A DNA stretch of 19,954 nucleotides, from the NCBI GenBank assembly GCA_937880845.1, contig CALFLL010000038.1, positions 1-19,954 on the forward strand, written 5' to 3'. Origin of the DNA: an uncultured Drancourtella sp. GTDB lineage: Bacteria; Bacillota; Clostridia; Lachnospirales; Lachnospiraceae. The position numbers and the translations under genes are program-made. This document shows, piece after piece, positions 4,778-12,623 of the stretch (positions within the stretch are counted from its first letter, which is position 1; every line of letters starts with the position of its first letter). A model generated the notes under the pieces. That model was not told where the DNA came from. It did no database searches and was given only the letters and a program-made list of their open reading frames with translations.

Positions 4778-7033
4778 ATGGGAAAATTATTCAAGTATCT
4801 GAAAGAACATGCTGTGGTCGTATTTGCGATCATTTGTGTTTTGTTTATTCAGGCATTTTGTGATCTGTCATTGCCGTCATATACATCAGATATTGTCAAT
4901 GTCGGAATCCAACAAGGAGGAATTGATACCTCTGTACCGGAACAGATTTCGAAGAAAGATTTTGAAAACTTATTATTACTTATTTCCCCGAAACAGCAGG
5001 ACGATGTAAAGGATGCATTTAGAAAAGGGAAAAAAGAGGAATTGGAAACAGAGAAGGAATTTTATGTGTTAAAAAAATCTGTTTCTGAGGATGAAGAAAA
5101 GAAGCAGGAATTGTTTGAGATTATGGGAAAACCGATGCTTCTGGCAGAGGGATTCTCAACCGACAGTAAGGAAACCAAGAAAATGACGGAGGCAATGACA
5201 GCCCAGATGCCTCAGGGAATGATTCCGAAAGAGGCAACGATTTTTGATCTCTTAAAAATGATGCCGCAGGAACAAAGAACGGGAATTGTTTCTCAAATGG
5301 AAAAGCAGATGAAAGATATGCCGGATACGATGCTTGACCAAGCTGCGGTTTTATATGTAAAAATGGTGTATAAAAATCTCGGAATGGATATGGATTCTAT
5401 ACAGATTCATTATATTTTTGTTACCGGAGGAAAGATGCTGGCACTTGCATTACTCGGACTTTTGGCCAGTGTGACAGTGGGACTTCTGGCTTCACGTACG
5501 GCGGCATCCATTGGTCGTGATCTTAGAAAAAGAGTTTTTACAAGGGTTGTCGGATTTTCAAGTACTGAGTTTGACAGATTTTCTACAGCCTCTCTGATCA
5601 CGAGAAGTACAAATGATATCCAGCAGATTCAGATGGTTATGGTTATGTTGCTTCGTATGGTACTTTATGCACCGATCATGGCAGTGGGAGGTATTTATAA
5701 AGTTGTTCATACAAACGTTTCTATGACATGGATCATTGCATTGGCCGTTATTTTAATTTTGGGAGTAGTTGTTGTTTTGTTCTCATGTGTAATGCCGAAA
5801 TTCCGCGTTTTACAAAAATTGGTAGATCGTTTGAATTTGGTGACAAGAGAAATCTTAACAGGCCTTTCTGTAATCAGAGCATTCAGTACGGAAAAGTATG
5901 AGGAAGAACGTTTTGATGTTGCAAACAAAAATCTTATGAAGACAAATCTGTTTGTAAACAGAGCGATGACCTTTATGATGCCGGCAATGATGTTTATCAT
6001 GAATGGTATCAGTGTATTGATCGTATGGACAGGAGCTCATGGAATCGATAGCGGACAGATGCAGGTAGGGGATATGATGGCATTTATTCAGTATACAATG
6101 CAGATCATCATGGCCTTCCTTATGATTTGTATGATTTCCATCATGCTTCCAAGAGCAGCAGTATCTGCAGGACGTGTAGATGAAGTGATTACAAGTGATA
6201 CGGTTATTAAGGATATCGAGTCTCCGGAATCATTTTCAGAATCCGGAAAAGGACTTGTTGAGTTTGATCATGTTTCCTTCCGTTATCCGGGAGCAAATGA
6301 AGATGTACTTCACGATATTCATTTTACTGCAAAACCAGGTGAAACAACTGCCATTATTGGAAGTACAGGATGCGGAAAATCAACGCTTGTTAATTTGATT
6401 CCTCGTTTTTATGATGTGACGGATGGAGCGATCAGGATTGACGGAAAAGACATCCGTAAGGTTTCTCAGAAAGAATTGAGAAATAAACTTGGATTTGTGC
6501 CTCAAAAAGGAGTTCTATTCTCAGGAACAATCGCATCCAATATCGGATATGGCGCCGAGGATATGCCGATGGATGTTATTCGGGAAGCAGCACAGATTGC
6601 ACAGGCAGAATCATTCATTGAAGAAAAACCGGGAAAATATGAAAGCCCGATTTCACAGGGAGGCGGTAATGTTTCAGGAGGACAAAAACAGCGTCTTTCT
6701 ATCGCAAGAGCCATTGCAAAACATCCGGATGTGTTTATTTTTGATGATAGCTTTTCTGCTTTGGACTATAAAACAGATACGGTTTTGAGACAGGCATTAA
6801 AAGAGAAGACAAAAGACAGTACTGTGATCATTGTAGCACAGAGAATTAGTACGATCATGCATGCCGAACAAATTATTGTTCTTGATGAAGGAAAGATTGC
6901 AGGAATCGGAACTCATGAAGAACTTTTGAAAAATTGCGATGCTTATTATCAGATTGCATCTTCTCAGCTTTCCCAGGCAGAACTTGAAAATGCAGGAAAG
7001 ATAACAGGAAAGGAGGAGCAGGTATATGAGTAA
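4778..7033 (+). CDS. Heterodimeric multidrug-type ABC exporter, subunit with degenerate ATP site
   Basis: A 751-residue half-transporter with a membrane domain fused to an ABC ATPase. The first membrane helix is at about 13-34. An unusual hydrophilic, Lys/Met-rich insertion of about 165 residues (45-212) precedes the second helix at 213-238, placing it outside the cell in the usual topology. The ATPase has Walker A GSTGCGKST (528-536), signature VSGGQ (632-636), Walker B ending FDD (D656, D657) and VAQR with Q688. The catalytic glutamate and the switch histidine are thus replaced by Asp and Gln, as in the degenerate subunit of heterodimeric exporters such as TM287/288 or LmrCD. The gene has a good AAGGAG site and overlaps the partner gene by 8 bases (ATGAGTAA). 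It is controlled by the upstream MarR. Substrate unknown. Confidence 0.93.
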   Translation: MGKLFKYLKEHAVVVFAIICVLFIQAFCDLSLPSYTSDIVNVGIQQGGIDTSVPEQISKKDFENLLLLISPKQQDDVKDAFRKGKKEELETEKEFYVLKKSVSEDEEKKQELFEIMGKPMLLAEGFSTDSKETKKMTEAMTAQMPQGMIPKEATIFDLLKMMPQEQRTGIVSQMEKQMKDMPDTMLDQAAVLYVKMVYKNLGMDMDSIQIHYIFVTGGKMLALALLGLLASVTVGLLASRTAASIGRDLRKRVFTRVVGFSSTEFDRFSTASLITRSTNDIQQIQMVMVMLLRMVLYAPIMAVGGIYKVVHTNVSMTWIIALAVILILGVVVVLFSCVMPKFRVLQKLVDRLNLVTREILTGLSVIRAFSTEKYEEERFDVANKNLMKTNLFVNRAMTFMMPAMMFIMNGISVLIVWTGAHGIDSGQMQVGDMMAFIQYTMQIIMAFLMICMISIMLPRAAVSAGRVDEVITSDTVIKDIESPESFSESGKGLVEFDHVSFRYPGANEDVLHDIHFTAKPGETTAIIGSTGCGKSTLVNLIPRFYDVTDGAIRIDGKDIRKVSQKELRNKLGFVPQKGVLFSGTIASNIGYGAEDMPMDVIREAAQIAQAESFIEEKPGKYESPISQGGGNVSGGQKQRLSIARAIAKHPDVFIFDDSFSALDYKTDTVLRQALKEKTKDSTVIIVAQRISTIMHAEQIIVLDEGKIAGIGTHEELLKNCDAYYQIASSQLSQAELENAGKITGKEEQVYE

Positions 7034-8879
7034 TAGCCAAAGAAAACCGATAAGAGGCGGCATGGGTCATGGACACATGGGTACAGGAGAAAAGGCGAAA
7101 GATTTTAAAGGCACGATCAAAAAATTGATCAAATATATTGGAAGTTATAAAATTGCGATTTTGTTTGTGGCCATCTTTGCAGTCGGAAGTACGGTATTTA
7201 ATATTGTAGGACCAAAAGTTCTTGGAAAGGCGACAACAGAAATCTTTAACGGACTGATCGGAAAGGTATCCGGAGGGTCGGGAATTGATTTTGACAAAAT
7301 CAGTATAATTCTCCTTACATTGTTGGGATTATATATCATAAGTGCGGCTTTTGCATTTATCCAGGGATTTATTATGACAGGGGTAACACAGAAACTGACT
7401 TATCGTATGAGAAAAGAAATATCAGAAAAAATCAATCGTATGCCGATGAATTATTTTGATACAAAAACACATGGTGAAGTGTTATCAAGAGTAACAAACG
7501 ATGTTGATATGTTAAGCCAGAGCCTGAACCAGAGTGCCACGCAGATGATCACATCTGTAACAATGATTATTGGTGTATTGATCATGATGCTGAGTATCAG
7601 TCCATTGATGACGGTGGTTGCGATTCTCATTCTTCCGATTTCCATGCTTCTTATCTCCATGATCATCAAAAGATCACAGAAATACTTTAAAAGCCAACAG
7701 GAATATCTTGGTCATGTAAATGGTCAGGTAGAAGAAGTGTATGGTGGACATAATATTGTAAAAGTGTTTAATAAGGAAGAAGATGTACTGAAGGAATTTA
7801 ATGATATGAATGATGTTCTTTATCAGTCAGCATGGAAGTCACAGTTTTTCTCTGGAATGATGATGCCGATCATGCAGTTTGTAGGAAATCTCGGCTATGT
7901 GGGAGTAACAATCCTCGGAGGATTTCTTGCCATCAAGAAAACCATTGAGGTTGGTGACATTCAGTCCTTTATTCAGTATGTAAGAAGCTTTACTCAGCCG
8001 ATCCAACAGGTTGCACAGGTAGCAAATATGCTTCAGGCTATGGCAGCTGCGGCAGAACGAGTGTTTGAATTCCTGGAAGAAGAAGAGGAAGATCAGGTTG
8101 TAGAAAATCCGGTACATGTGGAAGGATTGAAAGGAAACGTTGAATTTGAACATGTGAAGTTTGGATATAATCCAAACAATATCATTATTAAAGATTTTTC
8201 AACCAAAGTAACGGAAGGACAAAAAATCGCTATTGTCGGACCGACCGGTGCAGGAAAAACAACATTGATCAAATTGTTGATGAGATTTTATGATGTCAAT
8301 GAAGGACAAATTTTGATTGATGGACATAATATCAAAGATTTTAACAGAAGTGAATTAAGAGAAATGTTTGGTATGGTCCTTCAGGATACATGGTTGTTTA
8401 ATGGTTCCATCAAAGACAATATCCGTTACGGAAAATTAGATGCAACGGATGAAGAAATCATAGAAGCGGCGAAAGCAGCACATGCCCATCATTTTATCCA
8501 GACACTTCCGGGAGGATATGATATGGAACTGAATGAAGAGGCAAGTAATGTTTCGCAGGGACAGAAACAGCTTCTTACAATCGCAAGAGCGATTCTTGCA
8601 GATCCGAAAATTTTGATTTTGGATGAAGCGACGAGCTCCGTAGATACAAGAACAGAAATACGGATTCAAAAAGCAATGGATAATCTGATGAAAGGAAGAA
8701 CAAGTTTTATTATTGCACATAGATTATCTACCATTAGAGATGCGGACAGGATTCTTGTATTAAGAGATGGAGATATCGTAGAACAAGGAACACATGAAGA
8801 ATTGCTTGCAAGAAATGGATTTTATGCAGAATTGTATAATTCTCAGTTTGAAGGCGGAAGCACTTCAATGGCTTCTTAA
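7026..8879 (+). CDS. Heterodimeric multidrug-type ABC exporter, catalytically competent subunit
   Basis: A 617-residue half-transporter of normal length. The cytosolic N-terminus is Gly/His/Met-rich (RGGMGHGHMG), then membrane helices begin at about 42-60 and 92-115. The ATPase has Walker A GPTGAGKTT (405-413), signature VSQGQ (509-513), Walker B LDE (D533, E534) and IAHR with H565. It supplies the intact Walker B and H-loop, while its own signature carries Gln in place of the usual first Gly. In a head-to-tail dimer this yields one consensus site (this Walker B with the partner's SGGQ) and one degenerate site. AGGAGG lies before the ATG, inside the end of the upstream gene, so translation is coupled 1:1. 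A terminator follows. Confidence 0.95.
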   Translation: MSNSQRKPIRGGMGHGHMGTGEKAKDFKGTIKKLIKYIGSYKIAILFVAIFAVGSTVFNIVGPKVLGKATTEIFNGLIGKVSGGSGIDFDKISIILLTLLGLYIISAAFAFIQGFIMTGVTQKLTYRMRKEISEKINRMPMNYFDTKTHGEVLSRVTNDVDMLSQSLNQSATQMITSVTMIIGVLIMMLSISPLMTVVAILILPISMLLISMIIKRSQKYFKSQQEYLGHVNGQVEEVYGGHNIVKVFNKEEDVLKEFNDMNDVLYQSAWKSQFFSGMMMPIMQFVGNLGYVGVTILGGFLAIKKTIEVGDIQSFIQYVRSFTQPIQQVAQVANMLQAMAAAAERVFEFLEEEEEDQVVENPVHVEGLKGNVEFEHVKFGYNPNNIIIKDFSTKVTEGQKIAIVGPTGAGKTTLIKLLMRFYDVNEGQILIDGHNIKDFNRSELREMFGMVLQDTWLFNGSIKDNIRYGKLDATDEEIIEAAKAAHAHHFIQTLPGGYDMELNEEASNVSQGQKQLLTIARAILADPKILILDEATSSVDTRTEIRIQKAMDNLMKGRTSFIIAHRLSTIRDADRILVLRDGDIVEQGTHEELLARNGFYAELYNSQFEGGSTSMAS

Positions 8880-8892
8880 ATATAGAAGAAAA

Positions 8893-8921
8893 AACGGGAC
8901 AGCCCAGAAAGCTGTCCCGTT
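8893..8921. terminator. Terminator shared by the ABC operon and the DUF1846 gene
   Basis: An 11-bp perfect stem (8893-8903 with 8911-8921) has a 7-base loop, CCAGAAA. On the minus strand it is followed by TTTTTTCTTC, a strong tail for the DUF1846 transcript. On the plus strand the tail is TTAAATTATAT, weaker but AT-only. It lies 13 bases from each stop codon. Confidence 0.85.
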
Positions 8922-8933
8922 AAATTATATACA

Positions 8934-10412
8934 TTAATCATAAATAGGTTTGTTTTCGTATTTTGCTTCGCTTGTTGCCTGGATACCAAGTTTTTTCAAA
9001 AGTTTGATATCGACGGAAGAAAGCATAACGGAAGTATGAACCTGACATCCTTTTAATTTCGGAATTTGTTCCATTGCAAGTTGTGCAACAGGATTGGTTG
9101 CAGTAGAAATGGAAAGAGCCGTAAGAACTTCGTCAATATGAAGACGAGGATTTTTACTGCCGAGATATTGAGTCTTAACCTTTTGAATCGGTTCAATCGC
9201 TGTCGGAGCGATGACATGGAGTTTGTGATCGATTCCGGCAAGTTCTTTTAATGCATTCAAAATCAATGCCGCACAACAACCAAGGAGGTTAGAAGTTTTA
9301 CCGGTCATGATCTGGCCGCTCGGAAGTTCAATGGCAGCAGCAGGTTCTCCTGTTTCCTCTGCACGTGCAAGTGCCGCATCAACAACATGACGGTCATGTA
9401 CAGTTACCTGAGCTTGTTTCATGAGAAGCTCTAATTTAAAGACTTCGGTATCCGGAATATTTCCCTGAAGGAAGTCACATTTTGCCTGGTAGTATCGACG
9501 GATGATTTCCTGCTTTGAAGCTTCTCGGCAGACTTCATCGTCACAGATACAGTTTCCGGCCATATTGACACCCATATCGGTAGGAGATTTATATGGACTG
9601 CTTCCGAAAATCTGTTCAAACATTGCATTTAAAACAGGGAAGATTTCAACATCACGGTTATAATTTACGGTTGTTTCGCCATATGCTTCCAAATGGAATG
9701 GGTCAATCATGTTGACATCATTTAAGTCGGCTGTGGCAGCTTCATATGCAAGGTTTACCGGATGCTTTAACGGAATATTCCAGATAGGGAATGTTTCAAA
9801 TTTGGCATATCCTGCACGGATACCACGTTTGTTTTCATGGTAAAGCTGAGAAAGGCAAGTAGCCATTTTACCACTGCCAGGGCCAGGTGCCGTGATCACT
9901 ACAAGAGGTCTTGTTGTTTCGATGTAATCATTACGTCCATAACCTTCGTCACTTACGATAAGCGGAATGTTGGAAGGATACCCCTCAATCACATAATGTG
10001 TGTAGACACGGATGCCGAGATTTTCCAGTCGTTTTTTAAATAGATCAGCACTGTTCTGACCACTATACTGTGTGACGACAACACTGCCCACATACAGACC
10101 GTTTTCTTCAAAAGCTGCTTTCAGACGGAGTACGTCGGTGTCGTAAGTAATTCCGAGATCACCGCGGACTTTATTTTTTTCAATGTCCCCGGCACTGATT
10201 ACGATAACAATCTCAGCTGTATCGGAAAGTTGCTTTAACAGGCGAAGTTTACTGTCCGGTTGAAATCCGGGAAGAACACGGGAGGCATGGAAGTCGTCAA
10301 AGAGTTTTCCGCCAAATTCCAAATAAAGCTTGTTGTCGAAGTGGCTGATTCGTTCACGGATATGCTCTGACTGCATATGAAGATACTTGTCGTTATCAAA
10401 TCCAATTTTCAT
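8934..10412 (-). CDS. DUF1846 (UPF0371) family protein
   Basis: A 492-residue cytosolic protein matching the DUF1846/UPF0371 family along its length; I recognise the start MKIGFDNDKYLHMQSEHIRE and blocks such as FGGKLFDDFHASRVLPGF and NMAGNCICDDEV. Structures are known for the family but, as far as I know, no established reaction. A P-loop-like GPGSGK occurs at 177-182 after a hydrophobic strand (RPLVVITAPGPGSGKM), suggesting nucleotide or phosphate binding; a Walker B partner was not identified. An upstream in-frame ATG 16 codons earlier was rejected because AGGGGAGA sits 6-8 bases before the ATG at 10412. The gene is transcribed divergently from ftsH. Confidence 0.93.
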   Translation of the reverse strand: MKIGFDNDKYLHMQSEHIRERISHFDNKLYLEFGGKLFDDFHASRVLPGFQPDSKLRLLKQLSDTAEIVIVISAGDIEKNKVRGDLGITYDTDVLRLKAAFEENGLYVGSVVVTQYSGQNSADLFKKRLENLGIRVYTHYVIEGYPSNIPLIVSDEGYGRNDYIETTRPLVVITAPGPGSGKMATCLSQLYHENKRGIRAGYAKFETFPIWNIPLKHPVNLAYEAATADLNDVNMIDPFHLEAYGETTVNYNRDVEIFPVLNAMFEQIFGSSPYKSPTDMGVNMAGNCICDDEVCREASKQEIIRRYYQAKCDFLQGNIPDTEVFKLELLMKQAQVTVHDRHVVDAALARAEETGEPAAAIELPSGQIMTGKTSNLLGCCAALILNALKELAGIDHKLHVIAPTAIEPIQKVKTQYLGSKNPRLHIDEVLTALSISTATNPVAQLAMEQIPKLKGCQVHTSVMLSSVDIKLLKKLGIQATSEAKYENKPIYD

Positions 10413-10469
10413 ATTAATCTCCCCTTTTATAAATTTAGTAGTATGATAGTTTGAAAACATTACTGGACT

Positions 10470-10499
10470 AGTATACTACAACCCAGAGCATTTTTACAA
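10470..10499 (-). promoter_or_regulatory. Candidate promoter of the DUF1846 gene
   Basis: On the minus strand, TTGTAA (10499-10494) and TATACT (10475-10470) are separated by 18 bases. The -10 sits in the 10-bp palindrome TAGTATACTA (10469-10478). The transcript leader would be about 50 bases. Confidence 0.45.
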
Positions 10500-10518
10500 T
10501 ATTTTCATAATGTTTTTA

Positions 10519-10547
10519 TTGATTTGTGCAGAAATGCTACTTATAAT
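10519..10547 (+). promoter_or_regulatory. ftsH promoter
   Basis: TTGATT (10519-10524) and a perfect TATAAT (10542-10547) are separated by 17 bases, 28 bases before the chosen ATG at 10576. This also argues against the upstream in-frame ATG at 10510, which would lie before the promoter. Confidence 0.8.
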
Positions 10548-10575
10548 AAAGAAGATAGTATGTAGGAGGATAAAA

Positions 10576-12561
10576 ATGGATAATCAAAATAATAAAAAGA
10601 ATGATAACAATAAGCAGAATTATGGAATCATTATCATCACTACGATAATTGCTGCCGTATTTGTTATGTTTCTCTATCAGTTTATGCAGGATACACCATC
10701 AAAAGAAATATCATATACAAAGTTTATGAAGATGGTAAAAGACGGGGATGTCAAATCGGTCACTTTTGATTCGGAAAAAATTACGATCGTTCCGAAGACA
10801 GATGCTGAAAAACAAGAAGAAAAAGCAGGGAAAAAAGTAACCGAGGAAAGTGAAGAAGAGAGCGGATTACCAAAAGGATGGCTGCCGCAGATTGGTAATT
10901 CGGCACAGGTAGAATATTATACCGGTTTTGTCGATGACCCTGATTTGTATAAGAAGCTGGAAGCTGCCGGAGTGATTGTTAAAAGTACCATACCGGATTC
11001 TACTTCCATGATTCTTTTAAATCTTGTATTTAGTGTAGTGCTTCCTTTTGTACTTATTTTTGTGTTGATCAGCTTCCTTATGAGACGTGTTTCCAAGAGC
11101 AGCGGAGGCATGATGGGGATTGGAAAGAGCAATGCGAAAATGTATGTGGAAAAAACAACGGGTGTGACATTCAGGGATGTGGCAGGACAGGATGAAGCCA
11201 AGGAATCACTGCAGGAAGTGGTGGATTTTCTGCACAATCCAGGGAAGTATACCGGAGTCGGTGCAAAGCTTCCGAAAGGTGCACTTTTGGTAGGACCTCC
11301 GGGAACAGGAAAAACACTTCTTGCAAAAGCAGTCGCAGGAGAAGCAAATGTACCGTTTTTCTCTCTTTCGGGTTCTGCTTTCGTAGAAATGTATGTTGGT
11401 GTCGGAGCTTCCCGAGTAAGAGATCTGTTCAAACAGGCACAGCAGATGGCTCCATGTATTATCTTTATTGACGAAATCGACGCTATCGGAAAAAGCAGGG
11501 ATTCACAGCTTGGCGGTAATGACGAAAGAGAACAGACATTAAACCAGCTCCTGGCAGAGATGGATGGATTTGATACAAACAAAGGATTGCTGCTCCTTGC
11601 AGCAACAAACCGTCCGGAAATCCTTGATCCGGCACTTTTAAGACCGGGACGTTTTGACAGGAGGATTATTGTGGAAAGACCTGATTTGAAAGGAAGGGTG
11701 GATATTCTGAAAGTACATGCCAAAGATGTACGAATGGATGAAACGGTAAATCTGGAAGAAATTGCCCTTGCCACAAGCGGAGCGGTTGGTTCCGACCTTG
11801 CCAATATGATTAATGAAGCAGCTATCAATGCTGTAAAGCATGGAAGAAATGCTGTATGTCAGGCAGATTTGTTTGAGGCAGTAGAAGTTGTTCTTGTAGG
11901 TAAGGAAAAGAAAGACAGGATCATGAGTCAGGAAGAACGAAGAATCGTTTCTTACCATGAAGTGGGGCATGCACTTGTAAGTGCTTTGCAGAAAGATTCT
12001 GAACCGGTACAGAAGATTACGATTGTTCCAAGAACAATGGGAGCTCTTGGATATGTCATGCAGACACCGGAAGAAGAAAAATTCCTTAATACCAAAAAAG
12101 AACTGGAAGCAATGCTTGTAGGAATGCTCGGAGGCCGTGCTGCAGAAGAAATTGTATTTGATACAGTGACGACAGGAGCGTCTAACGATATCGAAAAAGC
12201 AACACAGGTTGCCCGTGCGATGATCACACAATATGGTATGTCCGAAAAATTCGGTTTGATCGGACTTGAATCTGTTCAGAACCGATATTTGGATGGTCGT
12301 GCCGTATTAAACTGCGGAGAGGCAACTGCCGCAGAAATCGATACAGAAGTGATGGAAATGCTGAAAAAAGCGTATGAAGAAGCAAAGCATCTTCTTACGG
12401 AAAACAGAGAAGCATTGGATAAGATTGCGGCGTTTTTGATTGAAAAAGAAACCATTACAGGAAAAGAGTTCATGAAGATATTCCATGAAGTAAAGGGAAT
12501 TCCGGAAGAAGACGGAGAAAAGAAAGAAGAACGTATTGCAATGAAACCGATTGAAGAATAA
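10576..12561 (+). CDS. ftsH: ATP-dependent zinc metalloprotease FtsH
   Basis: A 661-residue membrane-anchored AAA+ protease that degrades misfolded membrane proteins and selected regulators as a hexamer. A short Asn/Lys-rich N-terminus leads to membrane helix 1 (about 17-38), an extracellular domain, and helix 2 (about 142-168). The AAA module has Walker A GPPGTGKT (240-247), Walker B IFIDE (D299, E300) and the arginine-finger region RPGRFDRR. The protease domain has zinc motif HEVGH (461-465) and third ligand D538 in SNDIEKAT. Most FtsH proteins read HEAGH; Val here keeps all ligands. AGGAGG lies 6 bases before ATG 10576, and a promoter sits just upstream. Length is normal. It is divergent from the DUF1846 gene and followed by a hairpin. 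Confidence 0.97.
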   Translation: MDNQNNKKNDNNKQNYGIIIITTIIAAVFVMFLYQFMQDTPSKEISYTKFMKMVKDGDVKSVTFDSEKITIVPKTDAEKQEEKAGKKVTEESEEESGLPKGWLPQIGNSAQVEYYTGFVDDPDLYKKLEAAGVIVKSTIPDSTSMILLNLVFSVVLPFVLIFVLISFLMRRVSKSSGGMMGIGKSNAKMYVEKTTGVTFRDVAGQDEAKESLQEVVDFLHNPGKYTGVGAKLPKGALLVGPPGTGKTLLAKAVAGEANVPFFSLSGSAFVEMYVGVGASRVRDLFKQAQQMAPCIIFIDEIDAIGKSRDSQLGGNDEREQTLNQLLAEMDGFDTNKGLLLLAATNRPEILDPALLRPGRFDRRIIVERPDLKGRVDILKVHAKDVRMDETVNLEEIALATSGAVGSDLANMINEAAINAVKHGRNAVCQADLFEAVEVVLVGKEKKDRIMSQEERRIVSYHEVGHALVSALQKDSEPVQKITIVPRTMGALGYVMQTPEEEKFLNTKKELEAMLVGMLGGRAAEEIVFDTVTTGASNDIEKATQVARAMITQYGMSEKFGLIGLESVQNRYLDGRAVLNCGEATAAEIDTEVMEMLKKAYEEAKHLLTENREALDKIAAFLIEKETITGKEFMKIFHEVKGIPEEDGEKKEERIAMKPIEE

Positions 12562-12566
12562 ACCTG

Positions 12567-12603
12567 CCAGCGTATGGAGATGTCCATGCGCTGGTATTTT
12601 GTT
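12567..12603 (+). terminator. Hairpin terminator after ftsH
   Basis: A 12-bp stem CCAGCGTATGGA (12567-12578) with TCCATGCGCTGG (12583-12594), with one G-T pair, has a GATG loop and a TATTTTGTT tail. The tail is interrupted, so some readthrough into uvrC is likely; no clear uvrC promoter was seen. Confidence 0.7.
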
Positions 12604-12623
12604 AAAGAGAGGACGGTGACAAG

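Noticed and set aside
10438..10479. Distant inverted repeat GTAGTAT/ATACTAC between the DUF1846 gene and ftsH
   Set aside because: The arms are 7 bp and 28 bases apart in AT-rich sequence; such matches are expected by chance. Only the local palindrome at the -10 is mentioned.
10510..10575. Upstream in-frame ATG extension of ftsH by 22 codons
   Set aside because: It would start before the TATAAT at 10542-10547 and has no ribosome binding site; AGGAGG supports 10576.
10917..11828. A 303-codon open frame on the minus strand opposite ftsH
   Set aside because: It is antisense to the conserved AAA module of ftsH, is Ser/Pro/Arg-rich as expected of a mirrored frame, and has no ribosome binding site.
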